The notes under the pieces: generated by a model
What the model saw: only the letters and a program-made list of their open reading frames with translations
Told to the model about the DNA's origin: nothing
Database searches by the model: none
Assembly: GCA_965248395.1 (NCBI GenBank)
Contig: OZ252103.1
Coordinates: forward strand, 1,736,001 to 1,800,000
Direction: 5' to 3'
Length of the DNA stretch: 64,000 bases
Source: JAAXHH01 sp965248395
GTDB taxonomy: Bacteria; JAAXHH01
Position numbers and translations under genes: made by a program
In this document: piece after piece, positions 17,946-26,644 of the stretch
Numbering within the stretch: the stretch's first letter is position 1
Layout of the letters: each line of letters opens with the position of its first letter

Positions 17946-19145
17946 CTACATCAGCAGACCCGCGACGGTGGCGGTCATGTTCGCGGCAAGGGCGCCCCCG
18001 ATCATGGACCGGATGCCATACCTGGCGATATCCTGGCGCCGTTCCGGCACCAGTCCTCCGATGCCTCCGATCATGATCGCAATGGTTCCGAAGTTGGCGA
18101 AACTGCACAGCGCGTACGTGGCGATGGTAAACGAGCGCTCCGAAAGCTGGGCTTCCATCGTACTGAGGTCCTGGTAGGCCAGAAACTCGTTCAGGATGGT
18201 CTTCTTGCCGATCAGCATGCCCACCGCCTGGGCGTCTTCCCACGACACGCCCATGAGCAGGGCCAGTGGCGCGCAGATCCATCCCAGGATGCGTTCGAGG
18301 GAAAGGGGTTCGCCGCCCACGTAGGGAACGAGCCCCACGGCCCAGTTGAACAGGCTGACGAAGGCGATCGCCACGATCAGCATGGCGGCCACGTTCAATG
18401 CCAGTCTCAACCCGTCCGACGCGCCGCGGCAGGCCGCATCGATGAAATTGACCCCTGGTTTCGGTACGTCCACGGTCACGACGCCCATTGTAGGTGAATC
18501 CCCGGTCTCCGGCGTCATGATTTTCGCGATGACCAGCGCCGCGGGCGCCGACATGAGCGACGCCGCCAGGAGATGGCCCGCGTCGGCGCCGAGGGCGACG
18601 TAGGCCGCCAGTACGGAACCGGCCACGGTCGCCATGCCGGAGGTCATTACGGCCATGATCTCCGAACGGGTCATGGTCTTGAGGTAGGGCAGGATAACGA
18701 GCGGCGCCGTGGAGGCCCCGAGATATACGTTTGCCGCGGCGGCCATGGATTCCGACCCCGACGCACCCATTACGCGGACCATGACCCGGGCCATTTGACG
18801 GACGATCCACTGAATCCATCCCAGGTAGAACAGCACGGACGTAATGGAAGAAACGAAGATCACCATCGGGAGCACCGAGAAACCGAACAGCGCGGTTTCC
18901 ACCAGGTCGCCGAAGACGAACCGCGCCCCGTCGTTGGAGAACGCGATCACCTTGTTGATGGCCACCCTGGCCAGGTCGAAGAACATCTGCCCGGGCGCCG
19001 TGTGAAGCAAGATCAGGGCCAGAAGGGCCTGCAGGACAAGGCCGCTGAAGATGAGCCGCCAGTTCATCCGCCGCCGGTTCTCCGAGAGGAGCCAGGCTAT
19101 GGCCAGGAGAACGAGAAGGCCGAAGAGGCCGATTGCACGTTCCAT
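17946..19145 (-). CDS. Concentrative nucleoside transporter (NupC/CNT family)
   Basis: The 399-residue inner-membrane protein has about ten hydrophobic segments. The family signatures are seen: GASGSESMAAAANVYLGASTAPLVILPYL and FLAYQDLSTMEAQLSERSFTIATYALCSFANFGTIAIMIGG are the conserved substrate- and sodium-site segments of CNT transporters. It should import nucleosides with Na+ or H+. It begins three bases after the glycosyltransferase stop on the same strand, so the two are probably co-transcribed, although no functional link is obvious. Confidence 0.92.
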   Translation of the reverse strand: MERAIGLFGLLVLLAIAWLLSENRRRMNWRLIFSGLVLQALLALILLHTAPGQMFFDLARVAINKVIAFSNDGARFVFGDLVETALFGFSVLPMVIFVSSITSVLFYLGWIQWIVRQMARVMVRVMGASGSESMAAAANVYLGASTAPLVILPYLKTMTRSEIMAVMTSGMATVAGSVLAAYVALGADAGHLLAASLMSAPAALVIAKIMTPETGDSPTMGVVTVDVPKPGVNFIDAACRGASDGLRLALNVAAMLIVAIAFVSLFNWAVGLVPYVGGEPLSLERILGWICAPLALLMGVSWEDAQAVGMLIGKKTILNEFLAYQDLSTMEAQLSERSFTIATYALCSFANFGTIAIMIGGIGGLVPERRQDIARYGIRSMIGGALAANMTATVAGLLM

Positions 19146-19148
19146 GGA

Positions 19149-20621
19149 TTATCCTTGATTGGCGGTCCGCGGCCACAGGGATGCCAGGCCGACGTACAGG
19201 TAGCCGGCGAAAAACAGGCAAAGGAAGGGAATGGAAGGGTAGATGCCGTTGATGGCCGTGTAGTAGATCAACAGGCCGAAGTGCAGGGCGAAGAGCAGTT
19301 CCAACACCGGCAGCCAGTTTCGAATCCCCCGGTAGCGCAACCGGCGCCACCGGTCCGTCCTGTCCCGGATACCGTACTTGGGCGTCCGCTGAAACCCGGA
19401 CCTTAGGTTAAGCAGTGCTTCCAGCACGGCACGCGTGTTGTTCAGGCAGATGCCGATGCCGATGGACATGAGCACGGGCAGGAACAGGGGGCACCACAGC
19501 CACCGGGCGCGGTTAATCTCGAATTGCGCGAAAAGGTAGAACAGGGAAACGGAAACCGTGGCCGCGCATAGAAAGGGCAGGTCGATCCAGAAAGAATTGA
19601 TCCAGCCGGCCTGTACCCGGATCACGATCGACGGAAAGATCAGGACCGACAGCAGCAGCATGAGCATGTAGGCCATGTTGTTGGTGAGGTGATACGTCGC
19701 TTCGAGCTTGTAGCGGAAGGGAAGCGCGCTGCGCCATACCGACGGCAGCATCTTCTTCGCGGTCTGTATGGAGCCCTTGGACCACCTGTGCTGCTGCGTC
19801 TTGAAGGCGTTCATCTCCACGGGGAGTTCGGAGGGCGTGGAAACGTCTTCCAGGAAAACGAAGCGCTTGCCCAGGAGTTGCGCGCGGTAACTCAGGTCAA
19901 GGTCTTCGGTCAACGTGTCATGCTGCCAGCCGCCCGCCGCATCGATGCTCTCCCGGCGCCAGATGCCCGCCGTTCCGTTGAAGTTGAAAAACCTGCCCGA
20001 TCGATTCCGCGCACCGTGTTCCATGACGAAATGGCCGTCCAGCATGATCGCCTGGACCCGGGTAAGAAGCGAGTATCCCCTGTTGAGGTAGGACCACCGG
20101 GTCTGCACCAGTCCCACCCTGTCGTCGCGGAATAGGTGCATGGTGTTTTTTAGAAAATCCGGCGGTGGGATGAAGTCGGCGTCGAATATGGCGATGAATG
20201 CTCCCCTGGCCGTGGTCAGCCCTTCCTGCAGCGCCCCCGCCTTGTATCCGGTACGCTCTGTCCGGTGCAGGTAGTGGATGTCGAATCCCGATTCCCGGTA
20301 GTGTTCGACGCGCCGGGCCGCCAGCGCGCGCGTCTCGTCGGTGGAGTCGTCCAGTACCTGGATCTCCAGGGAGTCGCGGGGATATTCGATCCTGCAGACG
20401 GCGTCGATCAACCTTTCGACCACGTACTGCTCGTTGTAGAGGGGCAATTGTATGGTGACTGCGGGGGGAGCTTGATCCAAGGGTTCCGGCTTTACAGGCC
20501 GTGCCCGGTCCTTATATTTGTAGTACAGATACACCATCAGGTACCGGTGGACGCCGTAGACCGCGAGCAGGAGCAGGACGAGAAAATAGAGAAGAATGAA
20601 GATAAGCGAAAGATAGCTCAT
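19149..20621 (-). CDS. Membrane-bound processive family 2 glycosyltransferase
   Basis: The 490 residues have one N-terminal transmembrane helix, a cytoplasmic GT-A domain, and three or four C-terminal membrane helices. Motifs of processive beta-glycosyltransferases are present: IQVLDDSTDET, FDADFIPP (DxD), TLTEDLDLSYR (TED base) and QQHRWSKG (QxxRW). It resembles cellulose- or glucomannan-synthase-like enzymes and likely makes a polysaccharide or glycolipid at the inner membrane; no PilZ domain or export partner is next to it. Its start codon is two bases from the divergent start of the next gene. Confidence 0.9.
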   Translation of the reverse strand: MSYLSLIFILLYFLVLLLLAVYGVHRYLMVYLYYKYKDRARPVKPEPLDQAPPAVTIQLPLYNEQYVVERLIDAVCRIEYPRDSLEIQVLDDSTDETRALAARRVEHYRESGFDIHYLHRTERTGYKAGALQEGLTTARGAFIAIFDADFIPPPDFLKNTMHLFRDDRVGLVQTRWSYLNRGYSLLTRVQAIMLDGHFVMEHGARNRSGRFFNFNGTAGIWRRESIDAAGGWQHDTLTEDLDLSYRAQLLGKRFVFLEDVSTPSELPVEMNAFKTQQHRWSKGSIQTAKKMLPSVWRSALPFRYKLEATYHLTNNMAYMLMLLLSVLIFPSIVIRVQAGWINSFWIDLPFLCAATVSVSLFYLFAQFEINRARWLWCPLFLPVLMSIGIGICLNNTRAVLEALLNLRSGFQRTPKYGIRDRTDRWRRLRYRGIRNWLPVLELLFALHFGLLIYYTAINGIYPSIPFLCLFFAGYLYVGLASLWPRTANQG

Positions 20622-20623
20622 AC

Positions 20624-22003
20624 ATGTCCGATTCTGCTTACAGATTCCGTGCCCGTTCCCTCGGCCGTATCGCGATACCTGGACTCCTGCTTGCCGCCGC
20701 CTGTGCCGGAATAGTCTCCATCGGAGATCTCAGGACCGGCCTGTTCGATCCCAACGCGTTCCTGCCCGAACCCCTGTCCACCTGGATTGCCCTGCCCGAC
20801 GCCCTGCTGCTCTTCTGGGGACCCTTCGCAGCGGCCTTCATCGTGTACGCCGTCGCCGTACTTTACCAGGTGCGATCCAGCACGCCGCCGGACCGGAGGC
20901 TGCTCTGGCTCGTCCTCGCCGTGGCGATTCTCTGCCGCGTCATCCTGCTGTTCAGTCCCCCGTCACTTTCCGATGATATCTACCGGTACCTGTGGGACGC
21001 CAGGATGCAGTTCCAGGGCATCAACCCGTACGTGCACGCCCCGGACAGCGAAGACATCGCCCACCTACGCGACGACCACCATTCCGGAATCAACAACAAG
21101 GATGTCCCGACGGTCTATCCGCCGCTGATGCAGGCCGCTTTCGTAGTCGCGGGTTACCTTTGGTATAGTCCCACTTCGATGAAGATCTTCTTCACGCTGT
21201 GCGACGTGGGGGTCATCCTGCTCGTGATGGCGCTGCTCCGCCGTCGAAACCTTCCGGAGGAGCGGGTGCTCATCTACGCCTGGAATCCACTCGTACTGGT
21301 CGAGATCGCCGGCAGCGGACACAACGATTCGCTGGCGGTGGCGTTCATGCTCGCCGCGTTGCTCGCCGCGGACGGCCATCGTCCCACCCGGGCCGTAGCC
21401 TGGCTTTCCCTTTCCATGCTCGCTAAGTGGTTCACCGTCATGCTCGTCCCGGTCTTCTTCCGCAAGTTCCGAAGCCTCAAACCCTTCTGGATTCTTCCAG
21501 TCCTGGTCTTCGTTTTCTACCTGCCCTACCTGGACGCCGGTCCACGCCTGTTCAGCGGACTCCTGGTATACGGCGACAAGTGGCGATTCAACGACAGCGT
21601 GTTTTCGATCCTGTTCTACCTCACCGATTCGCTGAACGTGTCCAAGGTCATCGTGGCCGCGATCTTTACCGGTCTTGTCGCGTACTGCGCGGTCAGGATA
21701 TCGGATCCGGTCCGTTCCGCCTATATCCTTCTTGGCGCCTTTCTCGTGCTCACACCCACGGTACAACCCTGGTACCTGGTCTGGATCATCCCGTTTCTCT
21801 GCCTGTACCCCAACCCGGCCTGGATCCTGCTGTCGGGCATGGCCGCCCTTTCATACCACGTCGTTATCGGGTTCGTACTGACCGAAACCTGGTGCGAGGA
21901 GAACTGGGTCCGCTATGTCCAGTACGTCCCCTTTTACGGCCTGTTGACAGCGCACGCCTTGTGGAGCAGAACACGGCGTAGCGCGTCACCACCGGCCTCT
22001 TGA
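20624..22003 (+). CDS. Polytopic membrane glycosyltransferase (GT87/DUF2029-like)
   Basis: The 459 residues have about ten hydrophobic helices. Near the start of the first periplasmic loop is PSLSDDIYRYLWDARMQFQGINPY, the acidic pair and following pattern of GT-C mannosyltransferases that use polyprenyl-phosphate sugars; VPTVYPPLMQ and AWNPLVLVEIAGSGHND are further family-like segments. It likely adds a sugar to a lipid or glycan on the periplasmic face. The divergent GT2 gene suggests a shared glycan pathway. Only two bases separate the two start codons, so any ribosome-binding site lies inside the other gene. Confidence 0.8.
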   Translation: MSDSAYRFRARSLGRIAIPGLLLAAACAGIVSIGDLRTGLFDPNAFLPEPLSTWIALPDALLLFWGPFAAAFIVYAVAVLYQVRSSTPPDRRLLWLVLAVAILCRVILLFSPPSLSDDIYRYLWDARMQFQGINPYVHAPDSEDIAHLRDDHHSGINNKDVPTVYPPLMQAAFVVAGYLWYSPTSMKIFFTLCDVGVILLVMALLRRRNLPEERVLIYAWNPLVLVEIAGSGHNDSLAVAFMLAALLAADGHRPTRAVAWLSLSMLAKWFTVMLVPVFFRKFRSLKPFWILPVLVFVFYLPYLDAGPRLFSGLLVYGDKWRFNDSVFSILFYLTDSLNVSKVIVAAIFTGLVAYCAVRISDPVRSAYILLGAFLVLTPTVQPWYLVWIIPFLCLYPNPAWILLSGMAALSYHVVIGFVLTETWCEENWVRYVQYVPFYGLLTAHALWSRTRRSASPPAS

Positions 22004-22237
22004 ACCACACCGAACCGGTTGGGATGATCTTGCCGCAATGCATGTCCCGGCGCACCGATCTATATTAACCGGCAAGGGAACCGGATGCAAGCGCTAACAC
22101 GACCCGCCAGGCAGTCTGAACGGCTGAATTCGATTGACGAAATCCAGCCTCATATGTACACTGCACCGCCGTGTGCTGATCATTTCCCCGACCCAATCGT
22201 TCGACCTACAACTCCCCGTCGTTTCATGGAGGATTTT

Positions 22238-23005
22238 ATGCCGGATACATCCCAGTTTTCCCTTGAAGGTAAAACCATGATCGTCACCGGTGCGAGCAAG
22301 GGCATCGGCAAGGCCGTCGCGCTTTCGGGTGCCCGTGCGGGGGCCGACCTGGTGATCGGCAGCCGCACCCTGGCCGACCTGGAAGTGGTGGCTTCCGAGG
22401 TCCGGTCGTTGGGCCGCCGCTGCGTCGTTCAAACGGTGGACGTGGGAAAGGTCGCTTCGATCCGCACTTTCGCGGAGCGGGTCCTGGCCGAGGCCGGAAA
22501 CATCGACATCCTGGTCAACAACGCCGGTTGCAACCGGATCATGCCGGTGCTCGAAGTCACCGAGGAGGTGTACGACGAGATCATCGACGTGAATCTGAAA
22601 AGCGTCTTCTTCCTCAGCCAGTCCCTTGCCGCTCACATGATCGAGCGGGGCCAGGGCGGACGAATCATCAACGTATCCTCGCAGGTGGGTGTCGTGGGCG
22701 GTCCGTTGAGGGCGGCCTACACCGCGGCCAAGGGCGGCGTGTGCACGCTGACCAAGTCCATGGCGGCCGAATGGGCGGAGCACGGCATCACCGTAAACGC
22801 CGTGGCACCGACCATGACGCGCACTCCGATGGTGGAAAAGGCGATGGAGAACCCGGGATTCCGCGCCAATATAAAGAAGATACTGCTGGGCCGGCTCGCC
22901 GAACCGGACGAGATCGCCAGTTCGATCATCTACCTCGCATCCGACGCCAGCGCCATGGTAACCGGGCACACCATGGTCGTCGACGGCGGATACACGGCAG
23001 TTTGA
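22238..23005 (+). CDS. Short-chain dehydrogenase/reductase
   Basis: A classical SDR of 255 residues: the NAD(P) motif TGASKGIGKAVA, NNAGC, the catalytic Ser in INVSSQVGVVGG, and YTAAKGG with the Tyr-x-x-x-Lys pair, then a C-terminal TGHTMVVDGGYTAV typical of FabG-like enzymes. It reduces or oxidises a hydroxyl/keto substrate that cannot be read from sequence. TGGAGGA just before ATG 22238 fixes the start; an upstream start at 22085 would add 51 residues with no family similarity. It stands alone between the GT87 gene and mltG. Confidence 0.92.
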   Translation: MPDTSQFSLEGKTMIVTGASKGIGKAVALSGARAGADLVIGSRTLADLEVVASEVRSLGRRCVVQTVDVGKVASIRTFAERVLAEAGNIDILVNNAGCNRIMPVLEVTEEVYDEIIDVNLKSVFFLSQSLAAHMIERGQGGRIINVSSQVGVVGGPLRAAYTAAKGGVCTLTKSMAAEWAEHGITVNAVAPTMTRTPMVEKAMENPGFRANIKKILLGRLAEPDEIASSIIYLASDASAMVTGHTMVVDGGYTAV

Positions 23006-23086
23006 CCATGAGCGTCATCCCGCCAGGGGCTATCACGCGTCGCGATCCCCCAGGGGCTTCCCCGAATGACGCCACCCGCTTCGAGG

Positions 23087-24082
23087 TCATCTCTGCTGAC
23101 GTTTGATCCAGGCCCGGGCCTGGTTGTGCTCGCGGTTGGTAATGGAAAAGATATGTCTGCCGTCCCCACGGCCCACGAAGAACAAATAGGGTACGTCCCG
23201 GGGATACAGCGCGGCGTGTATGGACGCCTTTCCGGGGCTGCAGATCGGTCCGGGCGGCAATCCGGCATGTACGTACGTGTTATAGGGTGATGGGTGGGAG
23301 AGGTGCTTTTGGTAGAGTCTCATATTCGGTCTACCGATCCCGTACTGAACCGTGGGATCGGCCTCCAGCAACATGCCTCTTCGTAGTCTGTTGTGGAACA
23401 CACCCGAAATCACGTCCCTTTCGTCGTCCATCATCGCTTCCTGTTCAATGATGGAAGCCAGGGTCGTGATCTCGTGAATACTATACCCCAGTTCTTCCGC
23501 CCGTTTTCGGTACTCCTTCGTTATCGAACGTTGATATTGGCCCGTCATTTCCTTCAGGACGTCATCGACCGACATTTCCGAGTACAGATTATAGGTGGCA
23601 GGGAACAGGTATCCTTCCAGCGTGGACGCTTCAATCCCCAGCGTACGCGTTACCCCCGAATCGATGGACAGGTGAACGAACGTAGTGGAATCAATCCCTA
23701 TCCTGGCCCGCAGGGCCTGGGCCGTTTCCGGTATGGTCAGGCCCTCGGGTACGGTCACGCGATTGTATGTAATTTTGCCCACGGTCATCATGTGCAGGAT
23801 TTCGCTCGCGTCCATGCGGGGTTCGATCTCGTAACGGCCGGCGTTGATCCCGTGCTCGGCCCCTTTGAGACGAGCCAGAAATTTGAACAGACCCGCGTGA
23901 CGTACGACCCCTTCGGCTTCCAACTGTTCGGCGACATCGGAAAGGGTCATGCCGGGTTCGACGGTGTACTGCAGCACACTGTCGCGGGTATCCGCGGGGG
24001 TGAAGAGCAGGTAAGCCACCCACAGCGCGGCCGTTCCGGTCAGCACGGTAAGGACGATGCCAACGAGAAGTGGTTTTTTCAT
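23087..24082 (-). CDS. mltG: Endolytic murein transglycosylase MltG
   Basis: The 331 residues begin with an N-terminal membrane anchor (LLVGIVLTVLTGTAALWVAYLLF). A LysM-like segment follows (YTVEPGMTLSDVAEQLEAEGVV), then the YceG catalytic domain with SIIEQEAMMDDERDVISGVFHNRL, whose glutamate cleaves nascent glycan strands, and LLEADPTVQYGIG plus HPSPYNTYVHAGLPPGPICSPG. It acts at the inner membrane on peptidoglycan during elongation. The ATG overlaps the ruvX stop by 4 bases, a common genomic pairing. Confidence 0.96.
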   Translation of the reverse strand: MKKPLLVGIVLTVLTGTAALWVAYLLFTPADTRDSVLQYTVEPGMTLSDVAEQLEAEGVVRHAGLFKFLARLKGAEHGINAGRYEIEPRMDASEILHMMTVGKITYNRVTVPEGLTIPETAQALRARIGIDSTTFVHLSIDSGVTRTLGIEASTLEGYLFPATYNLYSEMSVDDVLKEMTGQYQRSITKEYRKRAEELGYSIHEITTLASIIEQEAMMDDERDVISGVFHNRLRRGMLLEADPTVQYGIGRPNMRLYQKHLSHPSPYNTYVHAGLPPGPICSPGKASIHAALYPRDVPYLFFVGRGDGRHIFSITNREHNQARAWIKRQQR

Positions 24083-24681
24083 TTGCGGGATTCCGTTTCG
24101 TCTACTGGCCGCCGGCGGAAGTCCAGATAGTTCTGGAGGAGGAGCGTGGCGGCGATCCGGTCCAGGCTGCCCTTGTTTCCCCGGGTCTCCATGTCCATTT
24201 CGTTCATGGCCCTCTGGGCCGAAATGCTGGTCAATCGTTCATCCCAGGTTCGTACTTCACAGGAAACCCGCTCGCGCAACTGGCCGGCGAACGCCTCGAC
24301 CTTCCCGGCCATTTCCCCCGTCGTCCCGTCCATATTGACCGGCAGCCCCAGGACGATTTCCAGGACCTGCTCGGTTTCCACGATCGCCGCGATGGATTCC
24401 TGGGATTCGCCGGTACCCTTGGTTTCTATCGTTTCCAGGCCATGGGCGATCAGACCGGCCGGATCGCTCAGGGCGAGGCCGACCCGCCTTTCACCGAAAT
24501 CGATGCCGAGTACCCGCCCCGCCGCGGGTTGACGGACCCCAGTTTCGGTGGTAGCGTCGGCATATGCGAAATCACCGGGTATCCCGTCCAACCTTCTGCC
24601 CCGGTCTCTTGCCCGGCGCCCGCGAGACGCCCTTCGTCTGCGATCCGTCAAGGCGCTGTTTGATTTGTTTTTCCTGGGCAT
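24079..24681 (-). CDS. ruvX: Putative Holliday junction resolvase RuvX/YqgF
   Basis: The RNase H-like domain starts with VLGIDFGERRVGLALSDPAG (first catalytic Asp) and continues with EIVLGLPVNMDGTTGEMA and a C-terminal WDERLTSISAQRAM, then DRIAATLLLQNYLD with the last acidic residue. YqgF proteins act in pre-16S rRNA 5'-end processing and possibly recombination. The first 57 residues are basic and unconserved (RRRRASRGRRARDRGRR), so the true start may be later than 24681. It overlaps mltG by 4 bases. Confidence 0.9.
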   Translation of the reverse strand: MPRKNKSNSALTDRRRRASRGRRARDRGRRLDGIPGDFAYADATTETGVRQPAAGRVLGIDFGERRVGLALSDPAGLIAHGLETIETKGTGESQESIAAIVETEQVLEIVLGLPVNMDGTTGEMAGKVEAFAGQLRERVSCEVRTWDERLTSISAQRAMNEMDMETRGNKGSLDRIAATLLLQNYLDFRRRPVDETESRK

Positions 24682-24720
24682 GTCGCTCGATCACCTGTTA
24701 GAGGCCGCGTCGGGTGCTGT

Positions 24721-25608
24721 TCAGTGCTGAGACGTCCGCTCCGGTTCGATCAACGGGGGCAGTCCGGTCACGCTGATGCGCCAGAGCAGGCGGCTGTCGC
24801 GGGGACCGGTAGCCGGCGCCAGCACCGTGGCCTTGTGAAGGGTCGAAAAGGTATCCCACGCCCCCGCGTCGCCCACCCTGAAGTCGTATTCCGCCAGGTA
24901 GTCGGGCTTCTTAGCGTGTGCCGCCAGCTCATCGAGCAGATCGTAGGCCTCGTCGTCCGGCATGCCGACGATGCCGAAGGAACTTCCGCAGACGCCGTAG
25001 AGCGCCTTGCGTCCGGTGACCGGGTGCCGTTTGACCAGGGGATGGTAGACGTTTACCACCCGATTCCGCTGTTCCACGGTCAGTTTTTCCGCCGCGGTCG
25101 CGGATTCTTCGTTCATATCCGCCCGGTTGCCGTAGTGATGAAGGACGGTCATGGAATCGATGGTTTCTTTCATCTTCGCAGGCAGATCGTCGTAGGCGGT
25201 CATCTGGTCGGCGAAGTAGGTCGGACAGCCACCGTCCGGCCATTGCCGGCCGTAGACGACCGTGGAACTGTTGGGCGGGTCCTGGTAGGCCACGTCCGTG
25301 TGCCAGAAGGCCGCGCCTTCGTAAATGCCGATCGGGCGGCCGTCTTCGAAGATGTTGGACAGGTTGAGTATGGCCGGATGGTTTTCGTGACGCAAATGAT
25401 CCAGAAAATGGGGCTTCTGCCTGCCGAACTCCATGGTGAACGCGTCGTATCGGTCAAAAGTCATTTCCTGGTGGGGAATCACGATCAGTCCATGGATATG
25501 AAACACCTGGAGGACCTCTCGCATGATAGCCGGTTCCAGCGGTTCGGACAGATCGACGCCAGAGATCTCCATACCGAATCCGGGCAGGGGTTTCGTGGAA
25601 ATACGCAT
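24721..25608 (-). CDS. TauD/TfdA-family Fe(II)/2-oxoglutarate dioxygenase
   Basis: The 295 residues have the taurine-dioxygenase pattern: FGMEISGVDLSEPL near the start, the iron-binding HTD in AAFWHTDVAYQDPP, HHYGNR, and the distal TLHKATVLAPATGPRDSRLLWRISV with the second histidine and the 2-oxoglutarate arginine. The substrate is unknown. GGGAG nine bases before ATG 25608 supports this start; upstream ATGs would add up to 66 basic residues with no family similarity. It lies 47 bases after an unknown gene and 40 bases before ruvX on the same strand. Confidence 0.88.
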   Translation of the reverse strand: MRISTKPLPGFGMEISGVDLSEPLEPAIMREVLQVFHIHGLIVIPHQEMTFDRYDAFTMEFGRQKPHFLDHLRHENHPAILNLSNIFEDGRPIGIYEGAAFWHTDVAYQDPPNSSTVVYGRQWPDGGCPTYFADQMTAYDDLPAKMKETIDSMTVLHHYGNRADMNEESATAAEKLTVEQRNRVVNVYHPLVKRHPVTGRKALYGVCGSSFGIVGMPDDEAYDLLDELAAHAKKPDYLAEYDFRVGDAGAWDTFSTLHKATVLAPATGPRDSRLLWRISVTGLPPLIEPERTSQH

Positions 25609-25654
25609 GACTGTCATCTCCCGTTTTTCATGGCGCTTCCCGTGTTTCTGCGGA

Positions 25655-26638
25655 CTACGCCGGCGCGCCGTAGGGGCTGTCTTTAAAAACCGCCGTAAGG
25701 TCTCGCGCCCATCCCGCGTTCGGCAGAAAGCGGACGCAGTCGTTCCAACCCGATTCGAGGGCGGCGCGGAACAGCGGTTCCGCGGATGACCGGGACCACG
25801 TGCCAATCAACCGGAACAGCGTGGGCGAATAAGCGGTGGGCCGATCCAGTTTAATCGATTCAGGCCGAATCATGCAATAGACAGCCGCCGCGTAAAGCCG
25901 TTCACCGTATCGCGCCAGAAGCTCTTCCACCGGTGTGCCGTTATCCGGCACCAGGCCGCCTTCCGTTTCGTAGAGTAACCGCAGCAGGGGCAGCATCGCT
26001 CCATCGGGCAGCGCTTCCGCCGGACATTCGAGCAGGGAGACATAGACTTCGTCGTCGAGGTACCCCGCTTCCAGTTTGCCCAGGTGGACGTAACTGCCGT
26101 CGACATCCGGAGGCGTCCCGTACGATACCGGGGTCAGGGTCCGTTCCGGGGGCAGCGCTGTTTCAGCGTCCGCAGGAAAGATCTCCCGGAAGGCCGACCG
26201 GGTGATCCGCTTGACCTCGTACGCGCTCAGGTCCAGATGGACATCCTGAACTTGGTCCACGGCGTATAGCAGCCAACCAGCGGCATGAACGGCCTCGTCC
26301 CGGTACAACCCGGCACGAATGGGCTCCGAAGCCTCGTCGGCCAGGGCACGCAGCTCGGCGGGGTCCAGGAATACGCCCTGGATGGTCCGGTGAGCCACGT
26401 CGAACAGGACCGCCACTCTGTGCAGCACATCCTCCCCTTCCAGCATCAGCGTGGATTTCATGATCTTTTCGGCGGCTCGTCCGAGCCTGCCCAGCGGTTC
26501 GACCACCTCCCAGCTTCCCTTGATTTCGGATTGTCCACGGCCGATCCATCCGCCCCGGTTGAACCAGTTCGCGATCGTCCGGACGAGCAGGATTGCGATC
26601 ACGATGAAAAGGGCTACGACGAGAAGGCGCTGAAACAT
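25655..26638 (-). CDS. Unknown protein with N-terminal membrane anchor
   Basis: The 327 residues begin with one hydrophobic helix (LLVVALFIVIAILLVRTIANW), followed by a soluble alpha-helical domain with no motif I recognise. Notable stretches are VAVLFDVAHRTIQGVFLDP, AGWLLYAVDQVQDVHLDLSAYEVKRITR and RPTAYSPTLFRLIGTW. Codon use resembles neighbouring genes, and the frame is intact over nearly 1 kb, so it is a real gene. It starts 6 bases after the M20 peptidase stop and is probably co-transcribed with it. Confidence 0.75.
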   Translation of the reverse strand: MFQRLLVVALFIVIAILLVRTIANWFNRGGWIGRGQSEIKGSWEVVEPLGRLGRAAEKIMKSTLMLEGEDVLHRVAVLFDVAHRTIQGVFLDPAELRALADEASEPIRAGLYRDEAVHAAGWLLYAVDQVQDVHLDLSAYEVKRITRSAFREIFPADAETALPPERTLTPVSYGTPPDVDGSYVHLGKLEAGYLDDEVYVSLLECPAEALPDGAMLPLLRLLYETEGGLVPDNGTPVEELLARYGERLYAAAVYCMIRPESIKLDRPTAYSPTLFRLIGTWSRSSAEPLFRAALESGWNDCVRFLPNAGWARDLTAVFKDSPYGAPA

Positions 26639-26644
26639 GGCGAA

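Noticed and set aside
17788..19350. Long minus-strand open frame covering the nucleoside transporter
   Set aside because: It is an out-of-frame shadow in G+C-rich DNA, rich in Arg/Gly/Pro; the transporter frame has clear family motifs.
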